A stretch of DNA of 59,656 nucleotides from Paracoccus sp. (in: a-proteobacteria) (GCF_030538655.1 NZ_JAUNTO010000018.1:1-59656); one strand, 5' to 3'. Positions 16,991-26,437 are shown, counted from the stretch's first letter. A program made the numbers and translations. The notes: generated from the letters alone by a model not told the origin.

Positions 16991-17166
16991 CGGTTGTAAT
17001 TTGCCTTCGGCCCCGCGAACCACCATGCGATCAGCCCGATCACCGGCAAAACCGCGATAACCAGCACCCAGATGATCTTGTTGGTCCGGTCCGCATTGCT
17101 GTTGATGACCGAGGCGATGGCCCAGACATCCAGCACAAAGATGATGATCCCGAAAAGATAGCGCAT
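16987..17166 (-). CDS. PLDc_N-type small membrane protein
   Basis: A 59-codon gene that is easily missed. Two hydrophobic helices (YLFGIIIFVLDVWAIASVI and IIWVLVIAVLPVIGLIAWWF) flank NSNADRTNKI, and the end is AGPKANYNR. This is the arrangement of the PLD-nuclease N-terminal (PLDc_N) family of short membrane proteins. AGGGAGAAAAAG precedes the ATG. Its TGA overlaps the next ATG, so it is translationally coupled to the secreted protein downstream. Function unknown. Confidence 0.8.
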   Translation of the reverse strand: MRYLFGIIIFVLDVWAIASVINSNADRTNKIIWVLVIAVLPVIGLIAWWFAGPKANYNR

Positions 17167-17373
17167 CTTTTTCTCCCTGTCCTATGGTCGGTGAACCCCG
17201 TGCAAGGGGATTGGTTCCGCAGATCACCATCACTTTGCATCAAGGCCGGACGCGCGGCAACTACAGCGTGCAATCCGCGATATTGCCTTGCCAGCCCGCC
17301 ATTTTGGTTTCACAAAATCAACACATAACCGCGCTAACCGGGCGCGGATCAACATCTGACAGGGAACCTAAAA

Positions 17374-18474
17374 ATGAAATATTCCGCCTCTGTGATCGCC
17401 GTAATCGCCGCTTTTGGCGCGACGGCGGCTACCGCCCAGACCGATCTGGCCGCGCTGGAACAGGCTGCCAAGGCCGAAGGGATGCTGACAACCATCGCCC
17501 TGCCCCATGACTGGTGCAATTATGGCGGCGTCATTGCGGCCTTCAAGGAAAAATACCCCGAAATCACCGTCAACGAACTGAACCCCGACGCCAGTTCCGC
17601 CGACGAGCTAGAGGCAATCCGCGCCAATGTCGGCAACACCGGCCCGCAGGCGCCCGACGTGATCGACGTGGGTCTGGCCTTTGGTCCGCAGGCGCAGGCC
17701 GAAGGGCTGATCCAGCCCTATAAGGTCGCCACCTGGGACGATATTCCCGCTGACCTGAAAGACGCGGACGGCCATTGGTATGCCGACTATTACGGTATCA
17801 TGGCATTCGGCGTGAACACCGATCTGGTGGACAACGTGCCGCAGAACTGGGCCGATCTGCTGAAACCCGAATATGCCAATTCCTTCGCGCTGACCGGCGA
17901 TCCGCGCGCCTCGAATCAGGCGATTCTGTCGGTGATGTCGGCGGGCGGTTCGCGCGGCGGCGCCCCCGGCGAAGACAGCGGCACCAAAGGGCTGGAGTTT
18001 TTTGCCGAATTGAACAAGGCGGGCAATTTCGTGCCGGTCACGGCCAAGGCGGGCACCATCGCGCAGGGCGCGACCCCGATCGTTGCCGCGTGGAACTATA
18101 ACCTGTTCACATGGCGCGACCAGTTGGCCGGCAACCCCCCGGTCGAGGTGGTGATCCCCGCCGATGGCGTGCTGGCGGGCGTCTATGTGCAGGGCATTTC
18201 CGCCCATGCACCGCACCCCAATGCCGCGAAACTGTGGATGGAGCATCTGTATTCCGATGAAGGCCAGTTGGGCTGGCTGCAAGGCGGCTGCTATCCGGCC
18301 CGTTTCGTCGCCATGAAAGAGGCCGGGCTGATCCCGCAGGATATGCTGGACGCACTGCCGCAGCCCGATCTGGTGGACCGCGCCGTGTTCCCGACTGTGG
18401 AACAGCAGGACGCCCTCAAAAGGGTCGTGACCGAGAACTGGGATAACGTTGTCGGCGCGACCGTCAGCGAATAA
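17374..18474 (+). CDS. ABC-transporter periplasmic substrate-binding protein (family 1, PotD/AfuA-like)
   Basis: A 366-residue periplasmic binding protein with a signal peptide (1-21, cleavage after TAATA). The fold matches cluster D binding proteins that work with PotA/FbpC-type ATPases (DVIDVGLAFGPQAQAEGLI, then YYGIMAFGVNTDLV and NWADLLKPEYANSF). The ligand may be a polyamine, phosphonate or iron compound; the sequence does not decide. It is first in a four-gene importer locus and separated from the permeases by a hairpin terminator (18487-18519), which would make this subunit more abundant. Two cysteines (residues near 49 and 309) are present in the mature protein. Confidence 0.85.
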   Translation: MKYSASVIAVIAAFGATAATAQTDLAALEQAAKAEGMLTTIALPHDWCNYGGVIAAFKEKYPEITVNELNPDASSADELEAIRANVGNTGPQAPDVIDVGLAFGPQAQAEGLIQPYKVATWDDIPADLKDADGHWYADYYGIMAFGVNTDLVDNVPQNWADLLKPEYANSFALTGDPRASNQAILSVMSAGGSRGGAPGEDSGTKGLEFFAELNKAGNFVPVTAKAGTIAQGATPIVAAWNYNLFTWRDQLAGNPPVEVVIPADGVLAGVYVQGISAHAPHPNAAKLWMEHLYSDEGQLGWLQGGCYPARFVAMKEAGLIPQDMLDALPQPDLVDRAVFPTVEQQDALKRVVTENWDNVVGATVSE

Positions 18475-18486
18475 CCACGCACTGGC

Positions 18487-18519
18487 GGGGCGGGCCTGTC
18501 TGGCCTGCCCCTCTTTTTT
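18487..18519 (+). terminator. Partial terminator between binding-protein and permease genes
   Basis: A 10-bp stem GGGGCGGGCC / GGCCTGCCCC (one G-U pair) with a 5-base loop, directly followed by TCTTTTTTC. It sits between the binding-protein stop (18474) and the permease start (18539) and looks like the read-through terminator that commonly sets binding protein above permease levels. Confidence 0.75.
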
Positions 18520-18538
18520 CATCCAGCGCCGAGGCATC

Positions 18539-19405
18539 ATGGCACGCGCCCCAAATCTTTCGCGCCGTCTTGGCCTGTGGCTGGGCATCCTGCCCTTTGC
18601 CATCTTTGCATTGTTGTTTCTGATCCTGCCGACGCTTGGCGTGGTTGTGGGGGCGTTTCGCGCGCCCGAAGGCGGGTTCACACTGGCCAACCTGTCGGGC
18701 CTGACGCAGCCGCGCATCACCACCGCATTCTGGGTGTCGATCCGCATCAGCTTTATCACCGCGCTGCTGGGCTGTGTGGCCGGATTCCTGATCGCGGCAT
18801 CGGTGACGCGGGGCGGACTGCCACGCGGGCTGCGCGCACCACTGATGTCCTTTTCCGGTGTGGCGGCGAATTTTGCCGGGGTGCCGCTGGCCTTTGCCTT
18901 TATCGCCACGCTGGGGCGGCTGGGCTTTGTCACGGTGCTGATGCGCGAATGGTTCGGCATCAACATCTATGCCAGCGGCTTTAACCTCATCAGCTTTTGG
19001 GGGCTGGTGCTGACCTATCTGTATTTCCAGATCCCGCTGATGGTGCTGGTTATCTCGCCATCTCTGGACGGGCTGAAACGCGACTGGCGCGAGGCCGCCG
19101 AAAGCCTGGGTGCCTCGCAGTTGCAATATTGGCGCATGGTAGTGCTGCCGATCATGTGGCCGGCGGTGTTGGGAGCATTCGCGCTGCTGTTTGCCAATGC
19201 CTTTGGCGCGGTGGCGACCGCGATGGCGCTGACCGGATCGTCGCTGTCGCTGGTGCCGATCGTGCTGTTTGCCCAGATCAGGGGCGATGTGCTGCAAGAC
19301 CCGACACTGGGCTATGTCATCGCCTTTGGCATGATCGTGCTGACTGGCGTGGCCAGCCTGATTTCGATCATCCTGCGCACGCGCGCGGAAAGGTGGCTGA
19401 AATGA
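18539..19405 (+). CDS. ABC-transporter inner-membrane permease (first)
   Basis: A 288-residue permease with about six transmembrane helices. The EAA loop contacting the ATPase is EAAESLGASQLQYWRMVVLP near residues 190-210. GAGG stands a few bases before the ATG at 18539; the longer open frame upstream overlaps the terminator and is rejected. It overlaps the second permease (AATGA at 19401-19405), implying coupled translation. It forms the channel with the next gene. Confidence 0.88.
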   Translation: MARAPNLSRRLGLWLGILPFAIFALLFLILPTLGVVVGAFRAPEGGFTLANLSGLTQPRITTAFWVSIRISFITALLGCVAGFLIAASVTRGGLPRGLRAPLMSFSGVAANFAGVPLAFAFIATLGRLGFVTVLMREWFGINIYASGFNLISFWGLVLTYLYFQIPLMVLVISPSLDGLKRDWREAAESLGASQLQYWRMVVLPIMWPAVLGAFALLFANAFGAVATAMALTGSSLSLVPIVLFAQIRGDVLQDPTLGYVIAFGMIVLTGVASLISIILRTRAERWLK

Positions 19406-20196
19406 CGCGGGTTCTGTCGTGGTTGTCGTTTCTGCTGGGCGCGCTGTTCATGCTGGTGCCGCTGGTCGGCACGTTCGAATTCAGCCTGCGCGCCCGGCGC
19501 GGTGAATACTCGCTGGACGCCTATCGCAGCGTGCTGGGCGACCCGCAGTTTCAGGCCACCTTTGGCTTTTCGGTGATGGCGGCGCTGGCCACCATCGTCA
19601 TGGGCATCCTGATCGTAGTGCCCGCCGCCTATTGGGTGCGGCTGAAATTGCCATGGCTGCGCCCGGTGGTCGAATTCATCACCCTGCTGCCGCTGGTGAT
19701 CCCGGCCATCGTGATCGTGTTCGGCTATATCCGCATGTTCAACACCAGTTCCTGGCTGCCGCTGACCGGCAGCGTGGGCGGCACGAACTTTCTGCTGGTC
19801 GCGGGCTACAGCGTGCTGGCGCTGCCCTACATGTATCGCGCCGTTGATGCGGGGTTGCGCACGCTGGATGTCGCCACCCTGACCGAAGCGGCACAGTCTT
19901 TGGGCGCAGGCTGGATCACGGTGCTGGGCCGGGTGATCCTGCCCAACCTGTTCGGCGCGGTGCTGTCGGGGGCGTTCCTGACATTCGCCATCGTGATCGG
20001 CGAATATGTTTTCGCGGCACTGCTGAACCGCCCCGCCTTTGGGCCGTATATGGTCTGGCTGGGCGGCAACCGTGCCTATGAACCGGCGGCGCTGGCGATC
20101 ATCGCCTTTGCCATCACATGGGGTTGCATGGGGCTGATGCAGCTTGCCACCCGAATGACGCGCCATGGCCGCGCCCAACAACAGCAGATGAAATGA
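19402..20196 (+). CDS. ABC-transporter inner-membrane permease (second)
   Basis: A 264-residue permease with six predicted membrane helices and an EAA loop (EAAQSLGAGWITVLGRVILP, about residues 160-180). Both ends overlap neighbours by ATGA: the start with the first permease, the stop with the ATPase. Likely heterodimer partner of the preceding permease. Confidence 0.88.
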   Translation: MTRVLSWLSFLLGALFMLVPLVGTFEFSLRARRGEYSLDAYRSVLGDPQFQATFGFSVMAALATIVMGILIVVPAAYWVRLKLPWLRPVVEFITLLPLVIPAIVIVFGYIRMFNTSSWLPLTGSVGGTNFLLVAGYSVLALPYMYRAVDAGLRTLDVATLTEAAQSLGAGWITVLGRVILPNLFGAVLSGAFLTFAIVIGEYVFAALLNRPAFGPYMVWLGGNRAYEPAALAIIAFAITWGCMGLMQLATRMTRHGRAQQQQMK

Positions 20197-21251
20197 CCGG
20201 ATTCCTGACCCTCTCGAACCTGAAGAAATCCTTTGGCGACACGCAGGTGGTGCGCGATTTCGACCTGTCGCTGGCCAAGGGCGAGTTTATTTCCCTGCTT
20301 GGTCCCTCGGGCTGCGGCAAAACCACCGTGCTGCGTATGATCGCGGGGTTCGAGGCCCCGACCAGCGGGGCGATCATCGTCGATGGCAAGGATGTCACCA
20401 GCCTGCCCGCCAGCCGCCGCCGCATCGGTATGGTGTTTCAGTCCTATGCGCTGTTTCCCAACCTGACGGCGGCGGAAAACGTCGGCTTTGGCCTGCGCGT
20501 CGCCGGTATCCGCCGGAAAGAACGTGACGCCCGCGTGGCAGAAATGCTGGACCTGATCGGCCTGCCGCATCTGGGCGACCGCTATCCGTTTCAGCTGTCG
20601 GGCGGCCAGCAACAGCGCGTGGCCTTGGCCCGCGCGCTGGCCCCGCGCCCGCAACTGTTGCTGCTGGATGAACCGCTGTCGGCGCTGGACGCAAAAATCC
20701 GCGTCAGCCTGCGCAATGAAATCCGGCAGATTCAGCGTGATCTGGGCATCACCACCCTGTTCGTGACCCACGATCAGGAAGAAGCCCTGTCCATTTCCGA
20801 CCGCATCGTGGTCATGCATCAGGGCATCGCCGACCAGATCGGCCCCCCGCACGAGATTTACACCCGCCCCGCCACCGATTTCGTCGCCAATTTCGTCGGC
20901 ACGCTGAACCGGCTGCCGGTAACGGTGCTGGATGCGGCGCGCGGTGTCGTCGATCTGGCTGGAATGCAGATGGTGCTGAACCATCCCCTGCCCCAAGGCA
21001 GCCTGACCGCCCAGATCGGCACCCGCCCCGAGGCGCTGAGCCAGGTGGTGCAGGGTGGCATCCCTGTCACTGTTGTGTCGGTCGAATATCTGGGCGCGGT
21101 GCAGCGCGCGCGTGCCACATTGGGCGATGGCACCGAAGTGGTGTTCGACAGCCTCAGCCGCGGCAACACCACCCCGCCCGCGCCGGGCGATCTGCTGCGG
21201 CTGACGCTGGACCCGGCGGATGTCATCATGCTGGGCGGTGCCGCGGCCTGA
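20193..21251 (+). CDS. ABC-transporter ATPase (PotA/FbpC-like)
   Basis: A 352-residue ATPase. Walker A is GPSGCGKT at 37-44, the Q-loop is VFQSYALFP, the signature LSGGQQ is at 135-140, Walker B LLLLDEP starts at 155, and the switch histidine lies in VTHDQEEAL. The C-terminal 120 residues form the TOBE regulatory domain typical of polyamine/iron/phosphonate importers. It overlaps the second permease by 4 bases. The four genes make a full importer. Confidence 0.93.
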   Translation: MTGFLTLSNLKKSFGDTQVVRDFDLSLAKGEFISLLGPSGCGKTTVLRMIAGFEAPTSGAIIVDGKDVTSLPASRRRIGMVFQSYALFPNLTAAENVGFGLRVAGIRRKERDARVAEMLDLIGLPHLGDRYPFQLSGGQQQRVALARALAPRPQLLLLDEPLSALDAKIRVSLRNEIRQIQRDLGITTLFVTHDQEEALSISDRIVVMHQGIADQIGPPHEIYTRPATDFVANFVGTLNRLPVTVLDAARGVVDLAGMQMVLNHPLPQGSLTAQIGTRPEALSQVVQGGIPVTVVSVEYLGAVQRARATLGDGTEVVFDSLSRGNTTPPAPGDLLRLTLDPADVIMLGGAAA

Positions 21252-21253
21252 TC

Positions 21254-22156
21254 TCAGGCCGATGGCGCGCGGCGGAGGGGCGGTTGCGGCGGCGGAGCCT
21301 TGGACAGTTGCACCGCCAGAATCCCCGCCATGATGATACCGACGCCCACCACATCCATCACACCCAGCGATTCGTTCAGCAACAACGCTGCAATCGCCAC
21401 GCCAAAAAACGGTGTCAGGAAATGAAAGGTCGCCGCCCGCACCGCACCGATGCGCTGCACCAGCAAAAACCACACCCAGGTGGCAGCCAGTCCCGGCACA
21501 AAGGCGGTATAGACAAACGCCCCGATCAGACGCGGGGTCAGGGTGACGTTCCAATCCTCGAACAGTGGCGCAACGATCAGCAGGCTGGCGGCGCCGACCA
21601 GCATTTGCAGCCCCACGATCATCATCACATTGCCGCCGCCCGATGCCCCGCGCACGGTCAGCGTCGCAATGGCCAGCGCCAGCGCGGCGACAAAGCACAG
21701 CACGATCCCGGTCAGATCGCTGCCACCTTGCAGCCGCGCGCCCATAATCAGCGCCACACCCAGCAGGCCCAGCGCCAGCCCGGCAACGCCCATCGGGCGC
21801 AGCCGTTCGCGCAGCACGATCCAGCCGATAAAGGCCACCATCAGGGGCATGGTGGCGGCGATGATGGATGCCAGCCCGGCCTCGATCCACTGCATCGCCA
21901 CCCAGTTCATGCCCAGATACAGCGCGTTCTGACACAGCCCCAGCACCACCACCGCCCGCCATTGCGCGCGGGTCAGGGTGCGCCACGTCTGACCCATGGC
22001 CAGCGCGATCAGGATACCGATGCTGCCTGACAGCACGAACCGCACCGCCAGCGCCAGCAGCGGCGGCGCCTCGGTCACGATCATGCGGGTGGACGTAAAG
22101 GCCGAGGCCCACATCACTGCAAACAGCAGCCCCATGCCGATGGCTTTAAGATCCAT
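21254..22156 (-). CDS. DMT-superfamily (EamA) transporter
   Basis: A 300-residue protein with ten hydrophobic helices in two EamA repeats (residues about 5-135 and 150-285). Characteristic stretches are MWASAFTSTRM in helix 1 and TPFFGVAIAALLLNE in the second repeat. Members export amino acids, nucleosides or other metabolites; the substrate here is unknown. It converges with the ABC operon, with 2 bases between stops. Confidence 0.85.
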   Translation of the reverse strand: MDLKAIGMGLLFAVMWASAFTSTRMIVTEAPPLLALAVRFVLSGSIGILIALAMGQTWRTLTRAQWRAVVVLGLCQNALYLGMNWVAMQWIEAGLASIIAATMPLMVAFIGWIVLRERLRPMGVAGLALGLLGVALIMGARLQGGSDLTGIVLCFVAALALAIATLTVRGASGGGNVMMIVGLQMLVGAASLLIVAPLFEDWNVTLTPRLIGAFVYTAFVPGLAATWVWFLLVQRIGAVRAATFHFLTPFFGVAIAALLLNESLGVMDVVGVGIIMAGILAVQLSKAPPPQPPLRRAPSA

Positions 22157-22227
22157 GCGTCCCCCTTTTTCGATTGGCTAGCAAAAGCCGTCACGGCCCG
22201 AAAGGGCAATGCTGACCACCACCGCGC

Positions 22228-22256
22228 ATAAAAAAGGCCGCGCATGGGCGCGGCCT
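22228..22256 (-). terminator. Intrinsic terminator of the HU gene
   Basis: A 9-bp perfect stem AGGCCGCGC / GCGCGGCCT with a 4-base loop lies 22 bases after the HU stop. On the minus strand it is followed by a TTTTTT run. Confidence 0.85.
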
Positions 22257-22277
22257 GATCGGGTTATGCGGAACGAA

Positions 22278-22577
22278 TCAGACGTTCACACTGTCTTTCA
22301 GGGCTTTCGCCACCGTGACCTTGACTTGCTTGTCAGCGGGCTTGGTCATCATTTCCTGGGTCTGCGGGTTGCGGACCTGACGTTCGGGACGGTGGCGGCA
22401 GGCGATCTTGCCGATCCCCGGCAGGGTCACGGCACCACCGGCAGCCACTTCACGCGCCACAACCGAAGCGATTGCATCAAGTGCAGCATTCGCGGATTTC
22501 TTGTCGCTGCCCATTTCTTCGGCAAGCGCCGCAACGAGCTGAGTCTTGGTCATCGGTTTGGCGGAAGCGGTAGCCAT
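22278..22577 (-). CDS. HU-family DNA-binding protein
   Basis: A 99-residue histone-like protein: MTKTQLVAALAEEMGSDKKSAN helices, the beta-arm entry VTLPGIGKI, and the DNA-binding arm motif RNPQTQEMM. The ATG at 22577 follows GGAGACAGAAGAC; the in-frame extension upstream has no support. It has its own terminator. The last residues (VAKALKDSV) are the usual HU C-terminal helix. Confidence 0.92.
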   Translation of the reverse strand: MATASAKPMTKTQLVAALAEEMGSDKKSANAALDAIASVVAREVAAGGAVTLPGIGKIACRHRPERQVRNPQTQEMMTKPADKQVKVTVAKALKDSVNV

Positions 22578-22724
22578 GTCTTCTGTCTCCTCTACCCGTT
22601 GTGGGCGATATCGTTGTGCCGGACTGACGGCATAACGCCTGCTACACACGGTTTTGACCGGCAGTTCAAGGATTTTTTGTCAACATGACGCATCGTCGGC
22701 AATGTGCTGCAAGATATTGTCACA

Positions 22725-24209
22725 TCAAAGAAACGCTGTTTCCGTAAATGAGCGCAATTTACGCGAATGAATCCGCTCTAGTGGCATGGCGCGCAATTTC
22801 TCCATCGCGCGGATTCCGATCAGAAGATGGTTTGCGACCTGTGTGCGATAAAAGTCGGTCGCCATCCCCGGCAGCTTGAGTTCGCCGTGCAACGGCTTGT
22901 CACTGACGCATAAAAGCGTGCCATAGGGCACCCGGAACCGGAAGCCGTTGGCGGCGATGGTGGCGCTTTCCATATCCAGAGCGATGGCGCGTGACAGCGA
23001 CAGGCGATGCACCGGACCAGACTGGTCACGCAATTCCCAGTTGCGGTTGTCGATGGTGGCCACGGTGCCGGTGCGCATGATGCGTTTCAGCTCGAACCCT
23101 TCCAGCCGGGTCACTTCGGCGACGGCCTCTTGCAAGGCAACCTGCACTTCGGCCAGCGCGGGGATCGGCACCCAGACGGGCAGATCGTCATCCAGCACAT
23201 GGTCTTCGCGCAGGTAAGCATGGGCCAGGACGAAATCGCCCAGCGACTGCGAATTGCGCAGACCCGCGCAATGCCCCACCATCAGCCAGGCATGAGGGCG
23301 CAGCACGGCGATATGGTCGGTTGCCGTCTTGGCGTTGGATGGCCCGACGCCGATATTCACCAGCGTGATACCGTTCCCGTCGGGCCGGGTCAGGTGATAG
23401 GCGGGCATCTGCGGCATCTTGGCCAGCGGCGTGATGACACCATCAGGGCCACCGATCACCTGATTTCCCGGCGCGACGAAACTGGTATAGCCCTGCCCCG
23501 GATCGGCCAGAACCCGGCGGGCATAGGCTTCGAATTCGTCCACATAGAACTGATAGTTGGTGAACAGCACAAAGTTCTGAAAATGCTCGGGCGCGGTGGC
23601 GGTGTAATGCGCCAGCCGGGCCAGCGAATAATCCACCCGCTGCGCCGTAAAGGCCGCCAGCCACCCCGACCCGTCGGGCTGCGCCACCGCCACGCCGTTC
23701 ACGATATCGTCGTTGACGGTGTTCAGGTCCGGCACGTCGAACACATCGCGCAGACTGAAACTCAGCACACCTTCCTGCGGCACATTCAGGTTCGACAGGG
23801 TGGCCACGGCGAAATGCACCGGCATCGGCGTTTCACTGAAGCCCACACTGACCGATGTGTCGTGGTTGCGGATCAGCAGCCCGATCTGTTCGCGCAGATA
23901 CCGCCCGAACAGATCGGGCCGGGTGATCGTCGCGGCATAGCTGCCGGGAATGGCGACATGGCCAAAGGCAAGACGGGAATCGGTCTTGGAATGGCTGGTC
24001 GTGGTCAGCCGCACCTCGGGGTAGAAGGCGCGGAACCGGGCTTTGGGGACGGCACCTTCCAGTGCGACCGTGAATTTTTCCAGCAGAAACCCGGCGGCGG
24101 TTTCATATAGCTCGGCCAGCCGCGACACAGCGGCATCCGCATCGGTGAACTGTTCCCGCGCCACCGGCTCGGGCGTTTCGACCGGCAGAAAGCGGCTGTC
24201 CTGTTCCAT
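22725..24209 (-). CDS. amn: AMP nucleosidase
   Basis: Hydrolyses AMP to adenine and ribose 5-phosphate, part of purine salvage and adenylate control. The 494-residue length is normal. It has the N-terminal regulatory domain (YPEVRLTTTSHSKTDSRLAFG) and a C-terminal nucleoside-phosphorylase-like catalytic domain (ITLVNIGVGPSNAKTATDHI, LMVGHCAGLR, MESATIAANGFRFRVPYG). Divergent from the epimerase gene at 24340. Confidence 0.95.
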   Translation of the reverse strand: MEQDSRFLPVETPEPVAREQFTDADAAVSRLAELYETAAGFLLEKFTVALEGAVPKARFRAFYPEVRLTTTSHSKTDSRLAFGHVAIPGSYAATITRPDLFGRYLREQIGLLIRNHDTSVSVGFSETPMPVHFAVATLSNLNVPQEGVLSFSLRDVFDVPDLNTVNDDIVNGVAVAQPDGSGWLAAFTAQRVDYSLARLAHYTATAPEHFQNFVLFTNYQFYVDEFEAYARRVLADPGQGYTSFVAPGNQVIGGPDGVITPLAKMPQMPAYHLTRPDGNGITLVNIGVGPSNAKTATDHIAVLRPHAWLMVGHCAGLRNSQSLGDFVLAHAYLREDHVLDDDLPVWVPIPALAEVQVALQEAVAEVTRLEGFELKRIMRTGTVATIDNRNWELRDQSGPVHRLSLSRAIALDMESATIAANGFRFRVPYGTLLCVSDKPLHGELKLPGMATDFYRTQVANHLLIGIRAMEKLRAMPLERIHSRKLRSFTETAFL

Positions 24210-24339
24210 CGCGTAACCTCCTGATGCCTTGTCGGGAATGTGCCAGCCGCACCATCAAAGAGCAAGCCGGGGGGCGGCAGCCTGTCGCCTTTCCCCCGCG
24301 CACGCGGCGCGATAGGCTGGGTATATGAAAGGGGGCGCA

Positions 24340-25221
24340 ATGCGGCTGGTGATCCTTGGACATGGCTATTCGGCGGGGTTCGTGACGCGGCAGGTCACGG
24401 CGCAGGGCTGGCAGGTCAACGGCACGACGCGCGGCAATACGGCCCGCGTGGCGGCGGCCGGGGCCGAGGCGCTGATCTGGCCCGGACAGGATCAGGCGGT
24501 GCGTCAGGCGATTGCCGGGGCCGATGCGGTGCTGTCATCGGTCGCCCCCGCGCGCGATGGCCACGATCCGGTTCTGGCGGAATTCGGTGACGCGATTGCG
24601 GCGGCGCGGCCACGCTGGCTGGGCTATCTGTCCACCACCGGGCTGTATGGCGACCGGGCGGGCGATTGGGTGGATGAAACCGACACGCCCATGCCGACGA
24701 CGCAGCGCGGACGGGCGCGGCTGATCGCCGAAGCCGCATGGCAGGCACTGGCCGACACGGCGGGCGTGCCGCTGCATATCTTTCGGCTGGCGGGGATCTA
24801 TGGGCCGGGGCGCGGGCCGTTCGCCAAGCTGCGGGCTGGCACGGCGCGGCGGATCATCAAGGAAAATCAGGTGTTTTCCCGCATCCACGGCGAAGACATT
24901 GCCCAGGTCGTCGCCGCCACCCTGCCTGGTCCCACGGGCGCGGCGATGCCGGGGCGCATCTGGAACGTCTGCGACAACGACCCCGCCCCGCCACAGGATG
25001 TGATCGCGCATGCCGCCGACCTGCTGGGCGTGCCCGTCCCCTCTGCCGAACCGTTCGAGGGCGCGCAGCTGGACGACATGGCCCGCAGCTTTTATTCGGA
25101 ATCCAAGCGGGTGCGGAACGACCGCATCACCCGCGATCTGGGCATCCGCCTGAAATACCCCGATTATCGCAGCGGTCTGGCGGCGATTCTGGAACAAGAG
25201 GACGGGCGCGATGGCCTTTGA
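24340..25221 (+). CDS. NAD(P)-dependent epimerase/SDR-like protein (YeeZ-type)
   Basis: A 293-residue extended short-chain dehydrogenase. The nucleotide motif is GHGYSAGF near the N-terminus; LGYLSTTGLYGDRAG holds the Ser-Thr-Tyr region, and IFRLAGIYGPGRGPF is the substrate-side motif. The usual YxxxK is not obvious, as in YeeZ relatives. I chose the ATG at 24340 because AAAGGGGG lies just before it and would otherwise be inside the gene (alternative ATG 24325). Its last 11 bases overlap the UbiH-type gene, so the two are coupled. Confidence 0.78.
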   Translation: MRLVILGHGYSAGFVTRQVTAQGWQVNGTTRGNTARVAAAGAEALIWPGQDQAVRQAIAGADAVLSSVAPARDGHDPVLAEFGDAIAAARPRWLGYLSTTGLYGDRAGDWVDETDTPMPTTQRGRARLIAEAAWQALADTAGVPLHIFRLAGIYGPGRGPFAKLRAGTARRIIKENQVFSRIHGEDIAQVVAATLPGPTGAAMPGRIWNVCDNDPAPPQDVIAHAADLLGVPVPSAEPFEGAQLDDMARSFYSESKRVRNDRITRDLGIRLKYPDYRSGLAAILEQEDGRDGL

Positions 25222-26437
25222 CCATGATATCATCATCGCCGGCGGCGGACTGAACGGGCCGGCACTGGCGCTGGCCCTTGCCGGGGCGGGGCTGTCGGTC
25301 GCGGTGGTGGACGCGCGCCCTGCCGATGACCGCGCCGGCGACGATTTTGACGGGCGTGCCTATGCGCTGGCGCTGGCCTCGTCGCGGCTGTTCGGGGCCT
25401 TGGGGCTGTGGCGCGATCTGGCGGCGCAGGCGCAGCCGATCCGGCAGGTCAAGGCATCGCAGGGCCATCCGGGCGAGGGCGCAGGCCCGCTGTTTCTGCA
25501 CTTTGACGGTGCCGAGATCGAGGAAGGGCTGGTCGGCCACATGCTGGAGGATCGGTTCCTGTATCGCGCCCTGCTGACGGCCATGCGGGACCACGGCATC
25601 ACCCATCTGCCCGGCGCCGCCGTCATTACGCAAGAGGTTGATCCGGCAGGGGTTTCCGTGGAACTGGCCGATGGCCGCCGCCTGCGCGGGCGGGTGCTGA
25701 TCGGGGCGGACGGGCGTGGTTCGGGCGTCGCGCACCGGGCCGGAATCACCCGGCGCGGGCATGATTACGGCCAGACCGCGCTGGTTGCCGCGCTGGATCA
25801 TGACAAGCCGCATCACGGCATCGCACATCAGTATTTCATGCCCGGCGGCCCGCTGGCGATCCTGCCGCTGCCCGGCAATCGCAGCAGCATCGTCTGGTCG
25901 GAACCCCATGCCACGGCACAGACAGTCAAGGCCCTGCCCGATGATGCCTTCATCGACGTGCTGCGCCCGCGCTTTGGCGACTTTCTGGGGAATATTTACT
26001 TGACAGGCCAACGGTTTAGCTATCCCCTGTCGCTGTCTTTGGCCGACCGTTATGCCGCGCCGCGCGTGGCGCTGGTGGGGGATGCGGCGCATGGGGTGCA
26101 TCCGATTGCCGGACAGGGGCTGAATCTGGGCCTGCGCGACGTGGCGGCGCTGGCCGAGGTGCTGGCCGATACCGCCCGACGCGGCGAAGATATGGGCGCG
26201 ACCGCCGTTCTGGAACGCTATGAGCAATGGCGGCGGTTTGACGCCACCGCGCTGGCACTGGGCATGGACGCCGTGAACAGGTTGTTTTCAAACGATAACC
26301 CGATCCTTGCGGTGGCGCGGGGCCTTGGCATGGGCGCGGTCAGCCGCATCCCGCCGCTGCGCCGCGCCTTTATGCGGCAGGCGGCGGGGCTGTCGCTAAA
26401 GCCGATGCCCCGACTGTTGACCGGACAGGCGCTGTAA
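25211..26437 (+). CDS. UbiH/UbiF/COQ6-family FAD-dependent hydroxylase
   Basis: A 408-residue flavin monooxygenase of the ubiquinone-ring hydroxylase family. The FAD-binding motif is at the N-terminus (IIIAGGGLNGPALALALAGAG), RVLIGADGRGSGVAHRAGI is the DG motif, and GDAAHGVHPIAGQGLNLGLR is the second FAD motif near residue 285. It probably hydroxylates a polyprenyl-phenol intermediate of ubiquinone; which ring position cannot be told. It overlaps the epimerase gene by 11 bases. A long gene-free interval follows. Confidence 0.9.
   Translation: MAFDHDIIIAGGGLNGPALALALAGAGLSVAVVDARPADDRAGDDFDGRAYALALASSRLFGALGLWRDLAAQAQPIRQVKASQGHPGEGAGPLFLHFDGAEIEEGLVGHMLEDRFLYRALLTAMRDHGITHLPGAAVITQEVDPAGVSVELADGRRLRGRVLIGADGRGSGVAHRAGITRRGHDYGQTALVAALDHDKPHHGIAHQYFMPGGPLAILPLPGNRSSIVWSEPHATAQTVKALPDDAFIDVLRPRFGDFLGNIYLTGQRFSYPLSLSLADRYAAPRVALVGDAAHGVHPIAGQGLNLGLRDVAALAEVLADTARRGEDMGATAVLERYEQWRRFDATALALGMDAVNRLFSNDNPILAVARGLGMGAVSRIPPLRRAFMRQAAGLSLKPMPRLLTGQAL

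Noticed and set aside
20197-22112. A 600-plus-codon minus-strand frame under the ABC ATPase and DMT genes
   Set aside because: Shadow frame of two clear genes, with His/Gln/Arg-rich composition and no domain.
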